Assembly (NCBI GenBank): GCA_936432065.2 | Contig: OW386291.2 | Location: 27,567,821-27,631,820 of the forward strand | From: Rutpela maculata | Taxonomy: Eukaryota > Arthropoda > Insecta > Coleoptera > Cerambycidae | Length of the DNA stretch: 64,000 nucleotides | Reading direction: 5' to 3' | Shown here: piece by piece, positions 1 through 13,700 of the stretch | Position numbering within the stretch: the first letter of the stretch is position 1 | How the letters are laid out: each line of letters begins with the position of its first letter | Notes under the pieces: generated by a model | What the model saw: only the letters and a program-made list of their open reading frames with translations | Database searches by the model: none | What the model was told of the DNA's origin: nothing | Program-made: the position numbers and the translations under genes

Positions 1-240
1 GTTGGGGGTGAAAAACGAGCCAATCTGACAATTCTGATTTCGGATTCGGTTTCAGCAGGTCCAAATATATAACAATACACTGGTCTGGTCGGACGGACAG
101 ACCATTTTTTGGGGGGTTAGGGCTGAAAACCGAGCCAATCTGACAATTCTGACTTCGGATTCGGTTTCAGCGGGTTGAAAAACATACGGATACACTAGTC
201 TACTACGCCGGACAGCCCTTTTTTTTGTGGGGCTGCGTTA
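1..240. repeat. Two direct copies of a ~114-bp repeat unit
   Basis: The string beginning cgagccaatctgacaattct occurs at 17 and again at 131, each followed by tcggattcggtttcagc, so the unit period is about 114 bp. Each unit ends with a similar tract (tacactggtct / tacactagtct, then ggacagac). No coding potential is visible. It lies in the FAR intron downstream of exon 6 and may be the edge of a longer array outside the window. Confidence 0.6.
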
Positions 241-654
241 TTATTAATATGATAACGCGAAGTTATTTTTTGGGACTTTTCAACTACATCTAACTATTTT
301 CGATTTTTCTCTGAAACTAAAAAAAAAATGAAAAGGTTAACACTGAATTGGCCGTTTTGGGACATGCAAAAACTTTTATCAAGAATACATTTTTCTTGTA
401 AAATGAAAAATAAAAAAGTTTTTCCTCTTTGTAACTCGATCCGTGGACATACTGTATACTAAATACCAATTTTATGGATTTACCTGCTCGATGTACCTAT
501 TTACCCCCATTTACCCCCCAATCCTTCAACGGAATAAAATAAAATATAATCCAGTTCTAGTTCTCGTTAAAACACATACGTATACCAAATTTCAAGTCAA
601 TATCTTAAACGGTTCCAGAGTAATCGAGCGCACACAAAAGATACAGACAGACAG
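241..654. other. Non-coding intronic DNA with transposon-like edge
   Basis: No exon is recognised. Around 600-665 it contains a short cagacagacagaccgac tract next to a cggttccagagtaatcgag motif. GACA/GACG tracts of this kind recur beside other repeats in the window (1206-1235, 46447-46490, 47325-47345, 61417-61463). This is probably old repeat sequence. Confidence 0.35.
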
Positions 655-1215
655 ACCGACACACATTGGGGCTTTTCGTAGTCAGTAGTTCCAAAAACAC
701 CTAGAGCATATCAAAGTTGACCAATAAAAATATATTTTGTTTAAATGTTCCTTAGAAAATTTCTAAACGATCCCTTACGAGCATTTTTGAAAAAAAGTTA
801 CTCTGCATTAATAGAAGTTGGTTTACATTTTGATTATTGATGTAAGAAATTGCTTTATTTCTTAAACCTCAGTGAAATCAATATTATAAGTAATAAGAAA
901 TCAAAAAAAAAGCTTAGTGTAAATTTTACATGTCGATGAATTATTTATAGCTTTACTTTGATTTCTTATTGCTTATAACATTGATTTCACTAATATAAGG
1001 TTTAAGAAAAAAAAAACAATTTCTTACATCAATAATAATCAAAATGTAAACCAACTTCTATTAATGCAGATTAACTTTTTTTCAAAAAAGCGCGTGAGTT
1101 TAGAAATTTTCTAAGGAACGTTTAAAAAAAGTGATCTGTATTGATCGACTTTAATAGGCTCTAGGCGTCCTTGGGACTACTAACTACGAAGAGCCCCAAT
1201 GTGCGACAGACTGTC
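655..1215. repeat. Foldback (near-palindromic) element, arms ~250 bp
   Basis: Bases 661-905 and 955-1205 are imperfect reverse complements. For example tgattattgatgtaagaaat near 832 pairs with atttcttacatcaataataa near 1018, and cacattggggctcttcgt-type sequence closes both ends. The centre is near 930. No ORF is present. This is a hairpin-forming non-autonomous element. The DNA just outside its right arm (1217-1370) is homologous in reverse orientation to 47210-47345. Confidence 0.7.
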
Positions 1216-1216
1216 A

Positions 1217-1370
1217 GACATACCGACAGACAGAAAGAATTTTTTGCTCAAACTTAAAATTCCGACGTTTCATGACATTTTAGGGCTATTTGAACAAGAA
1301 AAATTATTAAAAATTTTTTTGCCGTTATATTACTATACTTCCACTGGATGTGGAAGTAAAATGTATTTCA
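1217..1370. repeat. Repeat fragment shared with 47210-47345 (inverted)
   Basis: Both places contain cgacagacagac-type sequence, then a stretch containing gacgtttcatgacatttta, a run containing atttgaacaa, and then ttactatacttccac...gatgtggaa. The two copies are in opposite orientation. This marks a dispersed repeat family, and no coding is seen. Confidence 0.6.
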
Positions 1371-1495
1371 TAATGAAATGTAGCTACATCGTTCTTTTTA
1401 ACGTATTAGAAATCACTAATCAATATATTTTTAAATTTGTAATCTTAAAATTGTTCATTCAGTAACTTCTTGTCAACAGATAAAACAATGCTTAC

Positions 1496-1750
1496 CTTGG
1501 CTTCTTACAGGAAAGCATCAAAAGTGAATCTATTAAGTAGGCAGGTATGGTGTGTAGAAAAAATCTTAAAATTAAATAGGCGTATTCAGTCTTCATTAAG
1601 AACAACATTTGGTACCACATAGCCCTTTTAAATGGCGGATAGTCAATCCTACTGTAAAAATCTACGTACTGCTGCATGGGCATTAATAATTTACTATTTC
1701 TTCCGGAGAAGTTCAATATTGGTGGGTGAAAATTATCCGGACATGTTTTC
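1496..1750 (-). CDS. FAR exon 6 (last exon in window)
   Basis: The acceptor ttttccag precedes 1750 and the donor GTAAGC follows 1496. The first base completes a Trp codon begun in exon 5, and the exon ends with two bases (AG) of the next codon. It encodes 84 residues that fit the FAR segment leading to the C-terminal domain. These include ILNFSGRN, a YPPFKRAMWY segment, a hydrophobic stretch (LILRFFLHTIPAYLIDSLL), and the LxxxxKKP ending typical just before the FAR sterile domain. The next exon is not found in 1-1495, where the sequence is repeat-rich. Confidence 0.88.
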
Positions 1751-4700
1751 CTGGAAAAGAGTTTTCAATAAGTTATAACGTATAAAGTGAACATCCTAAA
1801 ATAGCATATTTTTTATAATAATAAAATGGCAGCCTGGTATGAATCGTTCTTTTTATATCCAAAAATTGTGCATTATTTTTCATGTTGTAATAATCACTCT
1901 ACTTGCTGTAACCGGCTGCCACTGAATTAATAAAAAAAAAGAAAACAAAATTGGTACTGGTATAAATCGTTTTTTTATGTAACGAAAATTGCACACTTAA
2001 AAAAAATTAGATATCATGTACAAATACAAACCGACTACAAATTGTTTTTCATGGATATTTTGACTTGAAAATTGTTTTATATCTTTGGCAGCCGTTTTTA
2101 CGACACGTTTCTCTTAACGTCTTCAAGCTACTGTTAGGTAGGTACCTACCTATAAGTTGAAACCGGCTGCCATTAATTTTCTGATGGATTCATTTTTCAT
2201 AAATTTTCGACAACTTCAAAGGCAGCCTGGTACGTCTCATTTTCAATACACTTTCTAGGTAATGCCCTACATGTGCTACAAGGTGGCAGTTTTTCTTTAT
2301 TGCCCTTATTGTATAGTACGTGAAGTAGATATAAGATAATTGTTGTATTGCCGACCGTTTGTACGCGCTGGCTAATTTCGTTGTCGGCATACTCGGCGCT
2401 TTTGATATTTGATAATAGGAATTTTCTTATATCTTTTGCTTCTACTATACTTAAATGACGCAAATAATGAGTCGCCCAAGAAGCAGCCTGGTTATGAGAC
2501 GTTGTCTAAAAACGTGGCACTATCTCTTAGTCTATTGGTTGCTACGCTATCCTTCAACCGCACCAATTTGTCAAAATATTCAGGAGACATCCCCACACGC
2601 ACAAAAAGAAAAATTGACTCGCTCTATTTTTTGCATTAGAAACCTACTTTCTTCATTGGATTATATTACGAAATATTAAACAAAATATCTGAGAATATCA
2701 ATAGCAATGACGACTTAAATAATCAAAGCCCCATGTTATCACTTATATAGCCTACGTGACGTTGTCTTTTTAAGTACCTGTTATAAATTTGATTATGGGT
2801 ATTCACTAACAAAAAAGGAGCAACATACCATTTATTGCTTGCGTCCCAAGCTAGACATAATATAGCATTTATGCACATATCCCCAGGGACTGTATGAGAT
2901 TTAATACTTCCATTAGCGCGAACTACCCTCAATATACCACAGTGGGAAGAGAGCAGGATTCCTAGCGGCCCATAGAGATTATCTGACCACCCTGGAACTG
3001 GTTCAAAGGCGGTTGACGTTACTAAAAAATATGAAAACAATATTCGTAAGATGTATAAATAATAAATGTAATACTTAAAAATATTTAAATTATAAAAGTC
3101 TACTGACATTTTAAAGAAATAAGAAATAATCAAAATATAAAAAAGTAGTAGGTCAAATTATTTGTTACGAAATGCTCTATAAAAAAGCCCTGATGCATAT
3201 TTTTCATAAAATTAATACAAAAAGTTATTAAAAACAATAGTTTTTCATCTCTTAAATTGTCATAATTTTTTGCTTATAACTTCTTAATTATCGAAGTTAC
3301 AACAAAAAGTTGCTGATAAAAGTTGTGGATAATATATTATTATCGACAAAGAAGCACTCTACAATTTTTTTGTGGGAGTTGTAGTTTTCAAGACGACCCT
3401 CAAGACAAAAAACCATTTACACCTTCATTTTCAAGATGACTCCCGAAAACTCAAATTTAAACTTAGGCACATAATAAAAGAATAAAATTGCACCTACCCA
3501 AAATGCACGGTTGAATCCCCAATTGATTGGACTAATTGCACCTATCAGAAATAGGCGTAGAACCTTATTTGTAGAAAATTTTATATAGAATATTATCAAT
3601 GAGTATACAATTTTTTGGTGTATCAATTATTTATTTTGGAGAAAAATGCGAAAAACAGCAGCGTAGCAAGTTAGGGGTGGTTTTTAAGAGTGAAACTCGT
3701 ACTTGCGCTTTGGGAGCTCTCATTTCTGAACAGTAGTCTTCTGGCGCGTATAATCCGCAAAAAGCAAAACGTTTTAATTTATTTCCGCTATTCGTAGATT
3801 TTAGGTGAACTATTATTGGGATGTAGGTCTGCAGTAATTCTGATGTCCATACGACAGAGAAGTATTGACCTTGGGTTTTTATTTTCATATAAATAATGTC
3901 TAATTACCTAATTATTTCTGCACTATACTAACTATACTTAGCTTTTAGTGACAAATGTAAGAAAATTGTTTAATTTCTCACCGATGGCCGGTCTAAATAA
4001 GGCTACAGGAAGGTTTTTTCCTTTAGTTAATAACAGATTTTCAGCTACTGCTTTAGAATATACATAAGAATTTGGCCATATTCCTATTAACCTGAAAAAA
4101 GGATCGTTGTAAAAATATTGTAATTAGACAAAAAAATACATATTAAAATTGCTTGTAACGTTAGATTATTTGATTTTTAGAAGATACTAACCTATAACAT
4201 TGAAAAAGTATTTAGAAGCAAAATTTATTGCATAATAAAAATTTTGTAGAATGTGTCGCTAACGAAAAGCATATCGATATTTTAAACTGAGACGTATGAA
4301 GGCGTAGAGGGGCCACTGAATTTTTTTAAGTTTCGAGTTTAATCTCGGAATTCCGATATTAATCTCGAAATTTCCATTTTAATCTCGGAATTCCAACTTT
4401 AATCTCATAATTCCTACTTTAATCTAGGAATTTCGACTTTTATCTCTGAGTTCGTAGTTTAGAGTTGGAAACATGAGGCTAATGTCTGAAATGTGTCGGT
4501 GTAAAAATGAAGATAAAAAATGCTTGTTATGGCTTCTCGAAAAATCCATTCTCTTTTTCTTAATAAAAATACACGTCAATGACTGAAATAAATTTTGTTT
4601 TACTCGAGAAAAATATAGTAGAGGTCTTTGATACTGCTCCAAATTTGGTTGAAATTGGATGACTAATAACTTAGCTACGAAGGTGTTACCGTGAAAAGTG

Positions 4701-7700
4701 GGACACATTGTATATCAATCAATGAAATTTTTCATTTTATTTAAAACAAAGTGAAATTAATTACCAACAAATGTCTTGAGAGACTAACGTATTGTTAATT
4801 TTAAATGACATACTTTTGTTTTTCATTTTGCTAATTTGATATATTATAAATATAGCCCACGGAAATTAGCATTTGATCTGGACAAAATTAGTAAAAATCT
4901 GAATTTTTGCAGAGACGTTCTTTGAGGTGTCCCAAATCTAAATCCACAAAAAATCACACCTCCGGCTGGAATTTTGAGAAGTGGTTGAGGGGATCATCAG
5001 GAAGTGCCATCTGCAAGGATTTTGCTCAAAACCTCTGCAAAGGACACGTCAGACGACTCAAAAATGAAAAAAATTTTGCTCAAAAAATGATCATACCTCC
5101 GGCTGAAAATTTGCACATTACCTGTTTGAAGATCACAGATAACGTATGTAAATCGTCAGTCGCCTAGGTCGCTGCCAAAGAGGTGTCAGACGCCCTCAAA
5201 TTTGTCATTTTTTTTCCAAAAATTTTTTTTCCTTATCTCCGTCTGACGTTTTAACATATTGCAACAGAGACCATTCTAAGCACAAATTAAAATCGTCAGA
5301 CGAAAATGCCGCTGAGAAGTCCCCCTACAACGTTCACAAAGTTCCAGCCCGCCTGAGAGGTATACTTTTTTTTTTTTCGAAAATTTATTTTCGTTACCTC
5401 CGTCTGACGTTTGTCACCTTTTCTCTCTAGCTACTTTTAATCGTCTAGATAATCCTTCCTCTTATACTGAATTTTCTTTGTGATACATTTACGTCAACTC
5501 ATTATGTTTCTGTCACTTCTTCATAATAGATAAAGATTATGTTTTGACGACATCGATGAACTATGGATAAAAAAAAAACGGCACGCCCATATTTGCCTGC
5601 CTCTTCAATTTAGTGGGAGGTGCGCACATGTAGACTGTGGGAGGGACTTTTGATCTGTTGCCGATAAAGCATGCCGAGATTTGACATTGGGGGAGATTGG
5701 AGTAACGTAAATTATTTTACGCCATGTTAAAATACGCAGCATAAATCTAAATAAATTTAACAAATCATGATGTTTCTATAAACTACTATTGATCAAGTTA
5801 TTTTAACAAGAAACCAATTGCAAATAAAGCCGTATCAATAATTGGATTTCATCTGATTTCGCATTTTCTTGTTTACCCCACTTTATCCCATCACTGCAGT
5901 GTATTCGCCTAGACATCCCCACCTAAAATGACTGTGACCTGGAAAGGGGAGAGATTAGAAGACAAGTAGCTTTCAGATTTTTATTTTATTTGAGCCATTG
6001 CGTGTGCGTTAAACAGTATTATCGTAGGTAACTCTTTTAAAATGACGATTTATACAACGGAACAGCGAAGTGCAAATTATTAAATGATATTTTGGAAATA
6101 ATACGGCTGCAGAAATTGTCGCCCGATTTGTTTTTACATTTGAGGATCGACCCGTTCCGACGGAACAAACAGTTTTGAACATTATTCATAAGTTTGAATC
6201 GTCTAGATGTGTAAAATCTTGCAGAAAATGTAATAATGAAGGTGGTGACAATGATGGCAGACAGATGAGCGATGAACGGGAACAGAGGGAAATAAATGTG
6301 TGTAGTTTTGCGGAGGTACATGCCTCCTGTTCCAGCAGGTAAATCTCTGCCGAGCTCGATGTACCTAACCGCATGGTTCGGGCAATTTTAAAACGTAGGT
6401 AGGTTAGGTTAGGTTGATATGTGAGTGGGCTAGTAACAGACCCTTCACCGCGACCATCTGGTCTATTGTGGCTCACTCCTAATTATATTTCACCCAATAG
6501 GTTCAGCTTTTTGATAAAGTCGACTTCCTTATTGAGAGGGAGGTTGTCCAGATCCTCTGGCAGCAGTTGCTCTTTGCCAAAAAGTGAGAATCTGGTTCTT
6601 TCTGCAGCAAGACAGGTACATAAAATGAGCGCTGCCGTTTCATTCTCCTCCAGACACAGTCGGCATTCAGCGTTGTCCCCTATTCCGAGTCTGTGTAGGT
6701 GGTGGTTAAGTCTGCAGTGCCCAGTGTATAGGCCAACTAGAGTATTTAACTCTAATAATTTTTTAGTTCTTGATTTGAAGTGGTATGTGATGAACTCCTT
6801 TGAATGAACTAATCCTGGTAGTTCTTGCCAGTACTGGAGGATTTTCTCCTCAGTCCAGGCCAAGATGGTTGTTTTCGCAGTGCTTGCCGATATGCCAAGC
6901 ACTGGCTCCGGTCCAATAAATTTTCATACCGCACCTTCTCTGGCTAAGGAGTCGGCTACTTCGTTGCCCTCCGAGCCAGAATGGCTCGGTATCCAGACCG
7001 GAGTTAACTTGTTGTATCTGCCCAATCGGGCTAGAGTCTTTTGGCAGTCCCAGACCAATTTAAAATTGCAGCGATGTGAGCCAAGAGCTTTGAGAGCTGC
7101 TTGGCTGTCTGAAAGGATTTTTATTGATCTGTATCTAGGATGCATCTGCTCAAGCCTCCTTGTACACAGTTCAATGGCATGAACTTCTGCTTGAAAGATA
7201 GTCGTATAATTACCCAGGCTCGAAGTGATTCTTACCTTTGGGTTGCGACTATATGCTCCAGCTCCAACTCCCTCAGGGGTTTTGGAGCCGTCTGTAAACC
7301 AACAGATGTCTGCTCTTTGTAGGTCAGTTCTGTTCCGATCCCATTCGTCTATTCCAGGAAAAAGGATGGTAAAAGGCAGTTCATACTTGGTCGCGGTAGG
7401 CATCACATCTGAAAGCATTCCCAGGATGCCATGACACTCCATGTCATCTGACAGCCTGTTGCGTTCCATGATGCTAGCCTGCGGCATATTATTTACCGCT
7501 TGTGAAGTCTGTATGTTGCCCACCTGGCCTCTCTCTCCAAGTAGATGTGGAGAGGGGGTAGATCCAGGAGGATTTCCAGAGCTGCTGACGGTGTGGTACT
7601 TATCGCACCAGTTACTGCCAGACATGCTTGTCTCTGTAGACCAGAGAGTTGGCTTTGGTCGTTTGTTGTAGCTCCTTCGACCACCAAACTATGGAGGCAT

Positions 7701-10700
7701 ACGCTACCATTGGTCTTATGACCGTAACGTATAGCCAGTATATTTGTTGGGGACTTATGCCCCAGGTTTTTCCACAAATTCTGCGACATGTCCACAAGGA
7801 GAGTCGCGCCTTGTGGATTACCTTTTCCAGATGGGAGTTCCAGTTGAGTGACTTATCTAGTGTAACCCCTAGGTATTTCACTTCCCCCGCAAATGGAATA
7901 GTTTCACCTGCTAAGGAGGGCGGTACTAAATTGTGCAGCCTCCTTTTTCTGGTGAAGGGTACTATTACAGTTTTGTGGGGGTTCACAGTCATCTGCTCCC
8001 TCTTACACCAAATATGGACTGTATTTAGCACCTCTTGAAGGGTACTAGAGAGTACCTCTTCAGATTTTCCTCTAACCATAATGGCTAGATCGTCCGCATA
8101 TGCTTGAATCTCGGCTTCCCACAGAGAGAGAATGGCCAGCAGATCATTCACAAGCAGTGACCATAAAAGGGGGGGAGAACCCCGCCTTGTGGACACCCTC
8201 TTGCGACTCTGAATCTGACCGTTTCTCCCTGTAGGGAAGTCGTTATGATTCTGTTTTCAAGCATAGCTTGAATCCAGCCAGTTATAGTTAGCTCAACCCC
8301 TCTAGCTGACGCAGCTGTATATAGGGAGTTGGGCAATGCATTGTTGAATGTTCCTTCGATGTCAAGGAATGCTGCCACCGCAATCTCTCTTTCCTCAAGA
8401 GATTGTGTGATTTTCCCGACCAGGTTATTTAGTGCTAGTTCTGTTGATTTGCCGGGTTGAGAGGCATACTGGTGAATATTCAGAGGATAGGTGCTCAGGA
8501 TGTTTCCCCTGATATGTCCACCCAGAACCTTTTCTAGGCCTTTCAACAGAAATTATGTCAGGCTGATGGGTCTTAGCGATTTGGGGTCTGGTTCTGTCCG
8601 ACCCACTTTTGGTATGTATACCACTTTTACCGCCGCCCAACTGGATGGGATATAGTTCCATACCAGACCAGCTCTATATAGTCTGATGAGGAAAGGTAGC
8701 AGTATTTCCAGCCCGTTTTGTAGCAGCGCTGGAAAAATGCCATCCTCACCAGGCGATTTGAATGGTTGAAAAGATTTGATTGCCCTTTCAATCGCTGGTG
8801 CTGTGATAACCTTTTTGGCCACCAGCCAGTCGTCTTTGTGAGGTCGTTTGGTTCGGCCTCCCGATGGTGGTGGTTGTTGGTTATCCAGGATCGAAGTCCC
8901 TGGGAAGTGGTTCAGTATAAGGAGTTCAAGGGTTTCCTTTCCAGATTCAGCAAATGAGCCATCTAGACGTTTTACCATACCAAATTCTCTTGCCAGCTCT
9001 CTGGAAATGATCTTGTGGATTCTAGTGCTGCTAGGTAAGTCAGTAATACTCTCGCAGAACCTCCTCCAAGATTCCCTTTTTGCCCTTCTGATTTCTTTAT
9101 TATAGTCCGTTAGCGCAGATCTATATTGTTCCTAGTTTCCAGAATCTTTAGCTCGATTACAGAAGCGTCGAACTTCTTTTCTCATTTTATCTGAAAAAAA
9201 AAAACGTAGGTAACAAATATCATTGTTATAAAGTTGCCGTCACACAAGAAATTTTTCCCGATGACTTTATACGACGTATGGAATTCTGTGAGACCATGAT
9301 GGAAAAGGCGAACGAAAATAAAACTTTCATTAAAAATATTTTATTTACTGACGAAAGTTCATTTTCTCTGCATGTTCGTCACAATTCAACGGTTACTAGA
9401 TATTGGTCCCGGGAAAATAAATATTTAAGTACGCCACACCGAACTCAGTACCCACAGAAAGTCAATGTGCGGGCTGGAATTTTAGGTAATTCAATAGTTG
9501 GCCTCTTTTTTATCGACAGCAACCTTACAGCACAAAAATATTTGAATTTGTGAACAAATTATTCCGGCCGTTCGAACTTTGGGCATTGACCTCGAAGAGA
9601 TTTGGTACCGGCAGGATGATTGTCCTGCTCATAACGCGATAGTGATACGTAGATTTCTAGACACTACATTTCACGATCGCGTTCGAAAAAAAAGTATACC
9701 TCTCAGGCGGGCTGGAACTTTGTGAACGTTGTACGGGGACTTCGCAGCGGCATTTTCGTCTGACGATTTTAATTTGTGCTTAGAATCGTCTCTGTTGCAA
9801 TATGTTAAAACGTCAGACGGAGGTAAGGAAAAAAAATTTTTGAAAAAGAAATGACAACTTTGAGGGCGTCTGACACCCCTTTGGCAGCGACCTAGACGAC
9901 TGACGATTTACATACGTTACCTGTGATCTTCAAACAGGTAATGTGCAAATTTTCAGCCGGAGGTATCATCATTTTTTGGACAAAATTTTTTTCATTTTTG
10001 AGTCGTCTGACGTGTCCTTTGCAGGGATTTTGAGCAAAATCCTTGCAGATGGCACTTCCTGATGGTCCCCCCAACAACTTCTCAAAATTTCAGCCGGAGG
10101 TAATATCGTAGTACCTCCGCGGCCGCCAGCTCTTAGTCTACTACCCAAGATATTGAAGGTCAAAAGTTTGTTGCAAATATCTCGCGTCCTATGCCTCGGA
10201 TGCCCATGAGGTCAATGTGAAAGTTGTAGAGAATTAAATTATCTACAAGTTGTCTTTTTTTTTCACCAAACTGCCCCCCTTTTAGAGATATTCAAGGTCA
10301 AAGTTTCAAAAACATGGTTTTTCGCGAAAATCTCGCGCCAAAAAAATCGGGCAGCAATAAAATTGACACAAAAGTTGTAGAGAATTCAATTATCTACTTT
10401 GCATTTTTTCCCAAAACCTTGCCATTTTCGAGATATTCAAGGCCGAAGTTTAAAAAAAAAACGGTTTTTTGCATGTAGACTTCGTCGCAATCTAATGCAT
10501 AGGGAGCGAGATATTCGCTGAGTCTACATGCAAGAAACAGTTTTTTTTAAACTTCATCCTTGAATATCTCGAAAAGGGCGAGGTTTTGGGAAAAAATGCA
10601 AAATACAAATCTTGTAGATAATTGTATTATCTACAACTTTTGTATTAACTTTATTGCTGCCCAATTCTTCTGGCGCGAGATATTCGCGAAAAACCATGTT

Positions 10701-13700
10701 TTTGAAATTTTGACATTGAATGTCTCGAAAAGGGGGGGCGGTTTGGTAAAAAATAAAAGAGATGACTTGTAGATAATTTAATTCTCTACAACTTTCACAT
10801 TGACCTCATGGGCATCCGATGCATAGGACGCGAGATATTTGCAAAAAAATTTGACCTTCAATATCTTGGGTGGCCATGTTGGGATTTTTGTGATTTTTGT
10901 GGATTTGAATTTGAGACACCTCAAAGAACGTCTGTGCAAAAATTCTGATTTTTACTAATTTTGTCCAGGTTTCCTCATTCTTTTGTCTAATTTCCCTGCA
11001 GTAATAGGACAGACAGTTTGTAAGATAAATACTGTTTTGTATATCATTGAAAAGCTTTTTTTACGTCCTTTCAAATGGTGTAAAAATATACGGGGTGTTA
11101 AATTAAATAGAACCCAAGTAAAGCTCATATCAGTAGTTTCTCTGACAAGATTTTTTGGAAAATACATGTGATTTTCTACTTTAACTTTAATTTATAAATA
11201 TCTTTTTGTAACGCCATATCCCAAAATGACATTTGTTTGACAGTTTCAATGAATCAAAACAATGTCATTATTGACAAGTGTAAAATAATATAATAATATA
11301 ACCTAATAAGAGTAGATACTTATTAGGTTATACCGTGTGTGTAGTCGCGGGCTAGGCATGGGGAGAAGAATTAAAACATCGCGCGTGCCAGCTGGCTGAA
11401 ATGAAATAACAAAGCTGGAATGCTCCACCGACGGACGAATTTACGGCTGCCGGTGTTGTCAAATCTCTCGCGCTACGTGAATGTACATGCCTAATGGGAA
11501 ATTACACTCACGGTATACTAATTAATGAACTGCTTTTGAACAATTAATAGTATCCATAAACAAATAGCGTGAGTTCTATCTATCTATCTATAATCAGAGA
11601 AATGGCTAGGGTAGCGTGACCATTCGCACAGTGCCATGTTGAGATATAATTATATATAAGTACACATATCCAGAAAAAAGGAGAAGAAGTTTACTGTATA
11701 TCCAAACCTTAAAAATATATAAAATATCAGACTGCTTATATATGTTGATTGTATTCCTTACTGGATTATTGCCCAATAACTATAAAATAGCGTGAGTTAT
11801 AATGAGTGAGTTATTATAGATCACTAGGTACAGAGCCAATCACCTTTATCTTCATGCCTAGCCTGTCCAATCGACGTAAAGCGCGACACACGAAGTTGGC
11901 TCTGTCCGAGAGAAATACTTTTCCGATGCAGTGACAGAGAACGGCCCATTATTATTGAGGGGAGGAAGGTGATTTATCATGTTTGAATAGTTTCGACGTT
12001 GTTAAATCAAGGTAAGTAATAATTGTGCCAAAAATGATAATTTGTTTAGTGAAGATGAATTAATACGTACACCACCAGAATGAAAACAAGTAGCTAATGA
12101 TACAATACATAATTTATTACCCGAAAAATCGCAGAACAAATATAAAAGTGTGTACAAAAATTAAATTTTACAGTTAATTTTATTAATAAATAAACTGTGT
12201 AATTTAAACAAGCCTGCTGCTCGTGGTGCAAACTTCATCTGCGTGAGTTATTACCTACATTACCGCTCGTTGAATAATATACCATTATTTCACAGTGGGG
12301 AATAAAACTTATTGGTTTCAATCAAAATCACGAAGTTCGCTCGCCTACGATTTTAGTGTTCTCAGTGTGTGTTTATTTTCAAGCTACTTTTAGGTCTATG
12401 TGGATGTGGACACGTCAAAAATTTTAATCTAGGTTTTAAGTCTACCCCTGGGAGCTTTTAGCCCCCCCCCCTCGAATTTACTTCCAAGCCGAACTGGACC
12501 TACCCCGCCCAGTCTCACACCCACCTCGGCCATGTTCGCCGTGGTTGCCTAGCTGGCTCCGGACTAGGATCCGGCGAGGCACATAATATATTGTACTTAA
12601 ACTTTAAATGAAATATTATTGTTGTTGTTGATTTCTATGGAAACACCAATAGAATTTAGTCGATTTTTACAAAATTATATTGTTTTCTAATTTCGAATGA
12701 CGATACAAAAAATTTTGTATATAACTCGAGACTAAAATGTGATTTTTTTTACTCGTGTGGTTTATAGCACTCGCTTTCGGCTCGTACTATAAGCGCCCCA
12801 CTTGTAAAAAAAACACAATTTTAGCTACTTGTTGTATAAAATACTATTACGGAACTCCAAAAATAATGAAATTAAATGGAGTTTTAATGTTCTCGAAACC
12901 ACTCTGTACATTCCCAAACAGTTTTTCGAATAAAAATCTGAATAACCGCGTATATACAGACGGATTAACTAGGGTACAGTGATTGAAGAAATAAATTAAC
13001 AATAAAAACAAAATAAATTCCCTTGAATTCTTAAACTAATAGAAACGATAATTAATGTTCCCTTATATGCATTTTGATATTTACTTAAAAAAAGTTTCGT
13101 TTATGAGGTAATAGAAACTAAATAAAGAAAATATACTTATTTTCAGTGCCATTTTGTTTGTATGAAGGTAAGGGCGATAGTGAAATTGCCGAAAAGAAAT
13201 TATTTTATTGTTATTGATGTATTCAAGAACCACTGCCTAAGAGTGACTCCAAGTCTCTTAGAACGGAAAAAAAATTGGTACTATATTTGCACTCTACTAT
13301 GCGAAAATTTTAGTTCATAGAACTTTAATAATATAATATTTGAAATCGTCTACCTCAAAAACCAATAAAACGATATGCCACGTTGGTAGTGGAGAAGGGA
13401 GTGGTGATAGTATTGGGGGTGGCTTCATCGCTACACGAACATTTTTTCAAATGAAATCATAAGTTCGACTTTAATCTCGGAATTCCGAGATTAAACTCGG
13501 AATTAAAAAAAATTCAGTGGCCCTTCTGCGCCTTCGTAGAAACGAAACTCCAAGAAAACTTGCATTATTTTTTAACACACTGTATATGACTAATGAAGTA
13601 GTATGGTGACAATTTAGAAACGTATTTAAATACTAACTTACCCGGGGCTTATAGAATTGAAAATAGCCGGCTTCAGCTCCTCGGTCATTTTAATTAATAA

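Larger units (their letters stand above)
6402..9200 (-). mobile_element. 5'-truncated RNase H-bearing LINE (I/LOA/R1-like)
   Basis: A minus-strand non-LTR retrotransposon inserted in the mariner gene. The target duplication AAAACGTAGGTA is at 6390-6401 and 9201-9212. It lacks the endonuclease and starts inside the linker before the RT. Downstream are RT, RNase H and a Cys/His C-terminal tail, then a roughly 80-bp 3' end of aacctaacctaacc type. ORFs are broken by several stops and frame changes, so it is an inactive copy. A more decayed relative lies at 52340-53230 on the other strand. Confidence 0.85.

Noticed and set aside
4907..5167. 86-codon ORF similar to one at 10077-9892
   Set aside because: The similarity follows from the two copies of repeat family A; the frame is made of short repeated blocks and is broken differently in each copy.
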